Shown piece by piece: positions 37,025-43,477 of a stretch of DNA of 64,000 nucleotides. Origin of the DNA: Pseudomonadota bacterium (GTDB lineage: Bacteria > Pseudomonadota > Gammaproteobacteria > Burkholderiales > Rhodocyclaceae). Each line of letters starts with the position of its first letter. Position 1 is the stretch's first letter. The stretch is from assembly GCA_018261905.1 (NCBI GenBank), contig JAGTRU010000019.1:1-64000 (forward strand). The letters run 5' to 3'. A program made the position numbers and the translations under genes. The notes beneath the pieces were generated by a model that had not been told where the DNA came from, made no database searches, and saw only the letters and a list, made by a program, of their open reading frames with translations.

Positions 37025-37684
37025 ATGAGCGCACTGATCTCCCAACTGATCAACCTCTTCGCCTCGGTCATCCTGCTCCTGGCGTTCGCCATGCTCTCCC
37101 AGCGGCGCATCATCAACCTGATCCATCTCTACACCTGGCAAGGTCTGGCCGTGGTCGGCTCGACCACCGTCGTCGCCTACGTTACCCACCAGCCCCACCT
37201 CTATTACTCGGCGGCGCTGACCTTGCTGCTCAAGGTGCTGCTCATCCCATATTTCCTGCATCGCCTGATCAACCGGCTGAATGTCCGCTGGGACATCGAA
37301 ACGCTGTTCAATATCCCGACCCTGATGATCATCGGGATCATCCTGGTCATCTTCGCCTTCAACGTCGCCCTGCCCATCTCGCGGTTCTCCGACACCATCG
37401 CTCACGGCACCCTGGGCATCGCGCTAGCCTGCATCCTGCTTTCCTTCCTGATGATGATCACCCGGGCCAAGGCGGTGCCGCAGGTCATCGGCTTCCTGTC
37501 CATGGAAAACGCCCTGTTCCTGGCAGCGACCTCGGCCACCTACGGCATGCCGATGGTGGTCGAACTCGGCATCGCCCTCGACGTGCTGGTCGGCATCCTG
37601 ATTTCCGGCGTTTTCATGTTCCAGATCCGGGAGCAGTTCGACAGTCTGGACATCCGGCACCTGGAAAAACTCAAGGAAGACTGA
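37025..37684 (+). CDS. hyfE: HyfE-type small membrane subunit (NuoK-like C-terminal half)
   Basis: The 219-residue protein has about six transmembrane helices. The C-terminal part carries NuoK-like acidic residues within the membrane (GFLSMENALFLAATSATYGMPMVVELGIALDVLVG), matching HyfE of hydrogenase-4. It probably takes part in ion translocation together with the antiporter-like subunits. It abuts hyfC and precedes hyfF by 5 bp. Confidence 0.88.
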   Translation: MSALISQLINLFASVILLLAFAMLSQRRIINLIHLYTWQGLAVVGSTTVVAYVTHQPHLYYSAALTLLLKVLLIPYFLHRLINRLNVRWDIETLFNIPTLMIIGIILVIFAFNVALPISRFSDTIAHGTLGIALACILLSFLMMITRAKAVPQVIGFLSMENALFLAATSATYGMPMVVELGIALDVLVGILISGVFMFQIREQFDSLDIRHLEKLKED

Positions 37685-37689
37685 ACCGA

Positions 37690-39147
37690 ATGAACCCGCT
37701 TTATTTCGTCTTCGGCATTCCTCTGCTCGGCGGTCTCGTCCTGGCCCTGGTTGGCCATCGTAACTATGCCCGGGACATCAACGTCGCCTTCAGTGCCGCC
37801 AGCTTCCTGGCGGCCTGCGTCCTGACCGCGCAAGTCATCGCCGACGGCCCGCTGTTCGCACTCGGCAAACAGTTCTTCATCGATCCGCTGAATGTCTTTC
37901 TGGTCACCCTGACGGCCTTCGTCGGCATGACCACGGCGATCTTCTCGCGGCCCTACATGCGGGTCGAACAGGATCACGGCAAGATGACGCCGGGCCGCAT
38001 GCGGCTCTATCACAGCATGTACCAGTTCTTCGCCTTCACCATGCTGGTGGCGCTCACCACCAACAACATGGGTACCCTGTGGGTGACCATGGAGGCGGCC
38101 ACCCTGACCACGGTGCTGCTGGTTTCGGTCTATCGCACGCCGGCCAGTCTGGAAGCCGCCTGGAAATATTTCATTCTCTGTGGCGTCGGCATCGCCCAGG
38201 CGCTGTTCGGCACCATCCTTCTGTACATGGCCGCCGACCGGGTGATTCCCGACGGCGTCGACGCGCTGCTGTGGACCAACCTGGATGCGGTCAAGGCCCA
38301 TCTCAACCCGACCATCATTTCCCTGGCCTTCGTCTTCCTGCTCCTCGGCTATGGCACCAAGGTCGGCTTGGTGCCCGTCCATAACTGGCTGCCCGATGCC
38401 CATGCCGAAGGTCCGACCCCGATCTCGGCGGTGCTTTCCGGCCTGCTGCTCAATGTCGCCCTGTACGCCGTGCTGCGCTGCAAGATACTGACCGACGGGG
38501 CGCTGCACAGCCATTTTGCCGGCGATCTGATGATCGGCTTCGGTCTGCTCTCGGTCAGCGCCGCCTCGCTGTTCCTGTTCCGGCAAAAAGACGTCAAGCG
38601 GATGTTCGCCTATTCGTCAATCGAACACATGGGGCTGATGACCTTCGCCTTCGGTCTGGGCGGCCCGATTGCCAATTTTGCCGGCCTGCTGCACATGACC
38701 CTGCATTCGCTGATCAAATCGGCCATTTTCTTTTCGGTCGGCCACGCCACCCAGAAGGCCGGGACCCAACTCATGGAAGACATCCGCGGCCTGCTCAAGG
38801 TCAGCCCGACCGTCGGCTGGGGCTTGATGCTGGGCTCGCTGGCCATTCTCGGCATGCCGCCGTTCGGCGTTTTCGCCAGCGAGTTCCTGATTCTGACCAC
38901 CGCCATGCGCGACCTGCCGTGGGCGACGCCCCTGCTGCTGCTGGCCCTGGGGATTTCCTTCGGCGCCATTTTCAGCCGGGTCCAGCCCATGGTTTTTGGT
39001 GAGACCTCGGTCAAGCCCCTGGCTCATCCGCCGGCCCTGGTCCCGGTCTTCGTCCACCTCGGGTTGGGCCTGATGCTCGGTTTTTACATTCCGCCCTATC
39101 TCAATGGCTGGTACCAGCAAGCCGCCCGCCTGATCGGAGGTCAGTAA
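37690..39147 (+). CDS. hyfF: Second antiporter-like subunit (HyfF/NuoM type)
   Basis: The 485-residue protein has about 14 transmembrane helices and the proton_antipo_M core (GYGTKVGLVPVHNWLPDAHAEGPTPISAVLSGLLLN, then DVKRMFAYSSIEHMG and LHMTLHSLIKSAIFFSVGH). The ATG at 37690 gives MNPLYFVFGIPLLGG. The frame continues upstream across hyfC and hyfE but only as a shadow. The stop shares a base with the hyfG start (TAATG). Confidence 0.9.
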   Translation: MNPLYFVFGIPLLGGLVLALVGHRNYARDINVAFSAASFLAACVLTAQVIADGPLFALGKQFFIDPLNVFLVTLTAFVGMTTAIFSRPYMRVEQDHGKMTPGRMRLYHSMYQFFAFTMLVALTTNNMGTLWVTMEAATLTTVLLVSVYRTPASLEAAWKYFILCGVGIAQALFGTILLYMAADRVIPDGVDALLWTNLDAVKAHLNPTIISLAFVFLLLGYGTKVGLVPVHNWLPDAHAEGPTPISAVLSGLLLNVALYAVLRCKILTDGALHSHFAGDLMIGFGLLSVSAASLFLFRQKDVKRMFAYSSIEHMGLMTFAFGLGGPIANFAGLLHMTLHSLIKSAIFFSVGHATQKAGTQLMEDIRGLLKVSPTVGWGLMLGSLAILGMPPFGVFASEFLILTTAMRDLPWATPLLLLALGISFGAIFSRVQPMVFGETSVKPLAHPPALVPVFVHLGLGLMLGFYIPPYLNGWYQQAARLIGGQ

Positions 39148-40697
39148 TGCCGTTCGCCGATTTCCCCTTGCGCCGCCAACGACTGGCGACGCCGTTGCCG
39201 ATCTGGCGGGCGACCTGCCGCGCCGACGAATGGCTGGATCTCGCCCAGGCCGTGGCGACCGGGGGCGGTCGCCTGATCAGCCTGTGGGGCAGCGAGCGGC
39301 CAGCCGAAGCGGGGCGCGCCGATGTCGTTTCGGCCGCCTACGCCAGCTCCGAAGGCCTGCTCTGGGTGGATCTCACGCTGGCCCCGGGGGGCGGCGGTTA
39401 TCCCGATCTGGCCGGTATTTTTCCCTGCGCCAATCGCTTGCAGCGTAGCCTGGCCGAGCTCCTCGGCATCTTCGCCGAACCGATGGCCGATCGCCGCCCC
39501 TGGCTGAATCATGGCGCCTGGCCGGCCGACTATTTTCCGCTCCGCCAGCCGGCGAGTGGGCGGGATAGCTTCCCCGACCGCCAGCTCGAGGATTATCCCT
39601 TCGTGCGCGTCGCGGGCGACGGCGTCCACGAAATCGCCGTCGGTCCCGTGCACGCCGGCATTATCGAACCGGGGCATTTCCGCTTCTCGGTGGTCGGCGA
39701 AAAGGTGCTGCGCCTCGAAGAGCGCCTCGGCTACAAGCACAAGGGGATCGACCAGCGCTTTCAGGAAATGCCGGCCAGCGAGGGCTATCGACTGGCCGGC
39801 CGGTTGTCGGGCGACTCGACGGTGGCTTTTGCCTGGGCCTACTGCATGGCCCTGGAGAGTCTCGGCGCCAGCCGGACGCCGCTGCGAGCGCGCTGGTTGC
39901 GGGCGCTGTTCCTGGAGCGCGAGCGGGTGGCCAACCATCTCGGCGATCTCGGGGCGCTGGCCAACGATGCCGCGTTCGCTTTTGGGCTGAGCCAGTTCAT
40001 GCGTCTCCGGGAAGACTGGCTGCGCCTGAACCAGCGCTTGTTCGCCCACCGTTTGCTGATGGACGCGGTGATTCCCGGCGGCGTGGCGGTCGATCTGGCG
40101 CCGGCCGGCGCTAAGGAGCTGGTCGCCCAGTGCGACGCAATCGCCAGCGAGGTCAAAAAGCTGCGCGCCATTTATGAAAACCATGCCGGTCTGCAGGACC
40201 GCTTCATCGGGACCGGGCGGGTTAGCCAGGAACTGGCGGCCAAGCTCGGGTTGACCGGCTTCGCCGCCCGGGCCAGCGGCCTGGCCGGCGATCTGCGCGC
40301 CGATTTCACGATGGCCCCGTACAGCGACCAGGCGACCCGCCAGGCCCTCTCCCGCAACGGCGATGTGGCGGCCCGGGTGATGGTGCGTTTCGACGAGGTC
40401 GGCGAATCCCTGCGCCTGATTCGCCTGTTCGCCAGCGAGTTGCCGGCCGGAGAAATCGTCACCCGGCTCGAACCTATTCCGGAAACGCGGCTGGGCGCCG
40501 GCTGGGTCGAGGGCTGGCGGGGGGAAGTCCTGGTCGCCCTGGAAGCCGACGGCGAGAAAATCCGGCGCTGCCATTGCCACGACCCCTCCTGGCAGAACTG
40601 GCCGGTCCTCGAATATGCGGTGATCGGCAATATCGTTCCGGACTTTCCGCTCATCAACAAATCCTTCAATCTCAGTTATGCGGGGCATGATCGCTGA
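39147..40697 (+). CDS. hyfG: Hydrogenase large-subunit homologue (HyfG/NuoCD-like) lacking Ni-Fe ligands
   Basis: The 516-residue protein joins a NuoC-like N-terminal domain (about 1-150) to a NuoD/large-subunit domain (HAGIIEPGHFRFSVVGEKVLRLEERLGYKHKGI, about 170-205). The first CxxC of Ni-Fe hydrogenases should lie near 222-235, but the sequence reads GDSTVAFAWAYC with no CGxC. The C-terminus ends LINKSFNLSYAGHDR with no DPCxxC and no cleavable peptide. Ni-Fe binding is therefore not expected. This resembles the energy-converting hydrogenase-related (Ehr) complexes. Its redox partner is unknown. Confidence 0.88.
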   Translation: MPFADFPLRRQRLATPLPIWRATCRADEWLDLAQAVATGGGRLISLWGSERPAEAGRADVVSAAYASSEGLLWVDLTLAPGGGGYPDLAGIFPCANRLQRSLAELLGIFAEPMADRRPWLNHGAWPADYFPLRQPASGRDSFPDRQLEDYPFVRVAGDGVHEIAVGPVHAGIIEPGHFRFSVVGEKVLRLEERLGYKHKGIDQRFQEMPASEGYRLAGRLSGDSTVAFAWAYCMALESLGASRTPLRARWLRALFLERERVANHLGDLGALANDAAFAFGLSQFMRLREDWLRLNQRLFAHRLLMDAVIPGGVAVDLAPAGAKELVAQCDAIASEVKKLRAIYENHAGLQDRFIGTGRVSQELAAKLGLTGFAARASGLAGDLRADFTMAPYSDQATRQALSRNGDVAARVMVRFDEVGESLRLIRLFASELPAGEIVTRLEPIPETRLGAGWVEGWRGEVLVALEADGEKIRRCHCHDPSWQNWPVLEYAVIGNIVPDFPLINKSFNLSYAGHDR

Positions 40698-41245
40698 TGT
40701 TGAAAACCCTGTTCAAAATCGTCCGGCAGGGCATCGCCAGCGAACCCCGGCCCGACCTCGGGGCCGATTTCCTGTTGCCGGCCCATCGCCTGCAGAATGC
40801 AATCCTCGAGGTGCTCGGCCGTGCCCTGACCATCCGGGAAGTCGATGCCGGCTCCTGCAATGCCTGCGAACTGGAAATCCAGGCGACCAACAATGTCTAC
40901 TACAACCTGGAAGGGCTGGGCATCAAGTTTGTCGCCAGCCCGCGCCACGCCGACATGCTGCTGGTGACCGGGCCGGTTTCGAGAAACATGGCGCTGGCGC
41001 TGGAGCGGACTTATCAGGCGATGCCGGAGCCGAAAATCGTCGTGGCGGTCGGCGACTGTGCGATCAACGGCGGCATTTTTGGCGAGAACTACGCGACCTG
41101 CGGCGGCGTCGGCAAGATCCTGCCGGTCGATCATTTCATCCCGGGCTGTCCGCCGCCGCCCTATGACGTCCTGAAGGGCATCCTGACCGCTGTCAACAAG
41201 CGTTACGGGCAACCCGCCGCGGCGCCGGGGAAGCCCGGCCGATGA
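40697..41245 (+). CDS. hyfI: HyfI/NuoB-type [4Fe-4S] small subunit
   Basis: The 182-residue protein keeps the four N2-type cluster ligands Cys54 and Cys57 (GSCNACELE), Cys121 (VGDCAINGGIF) and Cys151 (PGCPPPP). So the peripheral arm can still carry electrons although the large subunit lacks Ni-Fe ligands. It overlaps hyfG and the following synthase-like gene by a few bases. Genes for the ferredoxin-like HyfA and HyfH subunits are absent from the operon. Confidence 0.9.
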   Translation: MLKTLFKIVRQGIASEPRPDLGADFLLPAHRLQNAILEVLGRALTIREVDAGSCNACELEIQATNNVYYNLEGLGIKFVASPRHADMLLVTGPVSRNMALALERTYQAMPEPKIVVAVGDCAINGGIFGENYATCGGVGKILPVDHFIPGCPPPPYDVLKGILTAVNKRYGQPAAAPGKPGR

Positions 41246-42126
41246 TCCTGTCGATTCCGGCCCCGTTTCCCTTTGTCAACGGGGTGATCAAGGTGCTGGA
41301 GCCGCCCGGCACCGATCAGCGGACAGTGCTCGAGCGTCTGCTCGGCGGCCGCTACGACAAGCCCTATGTGGTCGATGACGGAGCGGCGCGGGCCCTCTAT
41401 TTTTCCTTCGATTTCGTGCAGAGCGCCATGCGACTCAGTCAGCCCAATGCGCTCGAGCTCCCCTATTCGCGGACGATGATGGGCTTTCTGCTGTTCCAGC
41501 CGCCGCCCGCCAAGATCCTGATGCTCGGCCTCGGTGGTGGATCGCTGGCCAAGTTCTGCCACCAGCATCTGCCGGCGGCAAAAATCACCGTCGTTGAAAT
41601 CAATCCGCATGTCGTCGCTTTCCGGAACGAGTTCAAAATTCCCCTGGACAGTGAGCGTTTCGCGGTGGTGCTGGCCGATGCAGCGGAATATGTCGCCGCC
41701 TGCCGCAGTCGCTACGATGTCATCATCTGCGATGCCTTCGACCATAGCGGCTTTGCGGGGGCGCTGAGCCAACCGGGGTTCTACCCGGCGTTGCGGCGCT
41801 TGTTGGCCGGCCATGGCCTCCTGGTGGTCAACATGGCCGGGCCGCGGCCAGGAAAGCTGGCCCACCTGAAAATGCTCAGCCAGGTTTTCGAGCAACGGAC
41901 CCTTGCCGTTCCCGTCGCCCATGACGACAACCATGTGCTCCTCGCCTTTAACGATCCGGCTTTCGTCCCGGACTGGGCGGCGGTGCATCGTCGCGCCGCG
42001 GCCTTGAGCCGGAGTCTCGGCCTGGAGTTTGAAAAATTTGCCCGGAAGTTCGAGCGCAGCCAGCGGCTCGAATACGCCAAACGGGCCTTGCGCAGCTTCG
42101 TCGGCGGCTGGCCCGAAGCCGGCTAA
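41242..42126 (+). CDS. Spermidine synthase-like (polyamine aminopropyltransferase fold) protein
   Basis: The 294-residue protein has the SAM-binding Rossmann motif LGLGGGSLAKF (95-105), an acidic strand end (VVEINPHV) and DAFDHSGF where spermidine synthases have their catalytic Asp loop. The N-terminal beta domain is short and atypical. It starts in an ATGA overlap with hyfI, so it is translationally coupled to the membrane complex, although no polyamine link to such complexes is established. It ends 4 bases into the convergent small gene. Confidence 0.75.
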   Translation: MILSIPAPFPFVNGVIKVLEPPGTDQRTVLERLLGGRYDKPYVVDDGAARALYFSFDFVQSAMRLSQPNALELPYSRTMMGFLLFQPPPAKILMLGLGGGSLAKFCHQHLPAAKITVVEINPHVVAFRNEFKIPLDSERFAVVLADAAEYVAACRSRYDVIICDAFDHSGFAGALSQPGFYPALRRLLAGHGLLVVNMAGPRPGKLAHLKMLSQVFEQRTLAVPVAHDDNHVLLAFNDPAFVPDWAAVHRRAAALSRSLGLEFEKFARKFERSQRLEYAKRALRSFVGGWPEAG

Positions 42127-42380
42127 GCGAGGTCGGCGCCCGGATCGACGCCGATGAAGGCGGCGATGCCCTCATCCCTGAGTTCGAGCAGGGCGAGGGC
42201 TAGCGCCTCCTGGTCGGTGGCGAATTCGTCATCCCAGATGATGGAATTGTTGTACTGGTCGACCACCTCAAGGGTCCAGCCGCTGGCCGCCCCCCGGTAG
42301 ATCCGGATGGCGACCGTCTTGCCGTCGGCCGTGAAGGTTTGCTGAAGCGGCGAGTAAATCAACCGGGGGTGGTCGGGCAT
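42123..42380 (-). CDS. Small conserved-looking hypothetical protein
   Basis: The 85-residue frame has good codon use and a regular strand/helix pattern (LIYSPLQQTFTADGKTVAIRIYRG, WTLEVVDQYNNSIIWDDEF, then ATDQEALALALLELRDEGI). It resembles short uncharacterised proteins of betaproteobacteria. No function is known. Its stop overlaps the stop of the spermidine-synthase-like gene on the other strand by 3 bases. Repeat copy B lies just upstream. Confidence 0.65.
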   Translation of the reverse strand: MPDHPRLIYSPLQQTFTADGKTVAIRIYRGAASGWTLEVVDQYNNSIIWDDEFATDQEALALALLELRDEGIAAFIGVDPGADLA

Positions 42381-42414
42381 GGGGCGGGTCCTTGGTGGCG
42401 GGCGACGATCCTGG

Positions 42415-42570
42415 AAACCTTACCGGAGAGCCACAGAGGCGCAGAGAAGACGGTGAATACAGTCGCTTGCATAGCTTTTGCGGCGCCCCCGGCAGGTGTG
42501 CCGAATAATCCGGACAAGCCGTTTTTCCTCAGTATCTCTGCGCCTCTGCGGTTCAATGCTGTTTTCTAAG
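42415..42570 (+). repeat. Foldback repeat, copy B
   Basis: The segment runs from GAAACCTTACCGGAG to GTTTTCTAAG. It has the same order of blocks as copy A (AGGTGTGCCGAATAATCCGG in the centre, CTCTGCGCCTCTGCGGTTCA near the right end) but with more differences than copies A and C show to each other. It fills most of the gap between two minus-strand genes. Confidence 0.8.
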
Positions 42571-42591
42571 ATCACCCGCCCGGCCGGAAGT

Positions 42592-43323
42592 TCAGCGCTC
42601 GGTCAAGGTCATCAGGATATCGGCGTACCAGGCGCAATTGAGGCCCAGGGCTTCGTCGATTTTGAGGTCGCGGGTGCCGACGTCGAGGCGGGCCGAATGG
42701 ACGCCGAGCAGCAGCCAGGGCAGGTCGCCGCGCACTTGTTCGCGGTCGTTGACGCGCATCACCACCGGGGCGCCGCTGGTCCCGCGGTGGGTGCGGGCGT
42801 CGGTCAGGAAGTAGCCCTCGCCCTGGAAGCGCAGGCCGAAAGACGAGGCGACGGCGGCCTGGCGGACGACCGGCATGTGATGCAGGGTGTCGTGGAAGCC
42901 GAGCGGAAAGCCGACGACCAACAGCGAGCTGCCGACTTCGACCTGGTCCTGTTTGCCGAGCAGGTGTTCGGGCGTGAAGGCATGGTACACCGCGGTTTTC
43001 GGCAAGGCATCGCGGTCGAGTTCGACGACCGCGACGTCGATCGCCCCGGCCCGGTCGATCCCCTGGCGCCAGAAGCTTTGCCGGTCGCGGTAGAGGGGAA
43101 TCGAGAAGCCGGTCGAGCGGGCCATGTTCTGGGCGTCGGTGTGCAGTTCGATTTCGATGCGGTCGGGGAAATGGCCGCTCGGGTCGTTCTTGACGACATG
43201 CCGGCTGGTGACCAGGAACAAACGTTCCTCGCGCTCGAAAAAGAAGCCGCTGGCATTGGTCAGCAGGCGTTGCCCCTGGTAGGTGCAGACCCGGGCCGCC
43301 GTGAGCAGGAGGGCTTCGATCAT
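42592..43323 (-). CDS. Trypsin-fold serine peptidase domain protein
   Basis: The 243-residue protein carries a trypsin-like catalytic triad: His42 (VTSRHVV), Asp96 (AIDVAVVELD) and Ser183 (HRGTSGAPVV). It has no signal peptide or PDZ domain, so it is probably cytoplasmic and unlike DegP. The ATG at 43323 directly touches the remnant repeat copy D, which therefore supplies the leader sequence. No clear Shine-Dalgarno is seen. The role is unknown; cleavage of a regulatory protein is possible. Confidence 0.8.
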   Translation of the reverse strand: MIEALLLTAARVCTYQGQRLLTNASGFFFEREERLFLVTSRHVVKNDPSGHFPDRIEIELHTDAQNMARSTGFSIPLYRDRQSFWRQGIDRAGAIDVAVVELDRDALPKTAVYHAFTPEHLLGKQDQVEVGSSLLVVGFPLGFHDTLHHMPVVRQAAVASSFGLRFQGEGYFLTDARTHRGTSGAPVVMRVNDREQVRGDLPWLLLGVHSARLDVGTRDLKIDEALGLNCAWYADILMTLTER

Positions 43324-43425
43324 CCTAGAAAACGCACTTGAAGCGCAGCGATGCAGCGTTGCTGAGAAAAAACCAAGGCTTGCCTGGCTTGCTCGGCTCC
43401 CCGGCCCGACTGCGGCGCGATTTTC
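43324..43425 (-). repeat. Degenerate, inverted copy of the foldback repeat (copy D)
   Basis: The plus-strand text CCTAGAAAACGCACTTGAA followed by GCGCAGCGATGCAG and AAGGCTTGCC is the reverse complement of the right half of copies A and C with many changes. Beyond about 43425 similarity fades. It lies between glnE and the peptidase gene. Confidence 0.6.
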
Positions 43426-43477
43426 GGAAGCCTCGGTTGCGCCATGCCATGTTCACAATTCATCGGCGGGCTCCCGT

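Noticed and set aside
36757-37689. In-frame upstream extension of hyfF
   Set aside because: It runs through hyfC and hyfE in another frame with Arg/Pro/His-rich composition. The MNPLYFVFG start at 37690 fits the family.
34068-41245. Functional Ni-Fe hydrogenase or formate hydrogenlyase
   Set aside because: The large subunit lacks both cysteine pairs, and no maturation or formate dehydrogenase genes are present.
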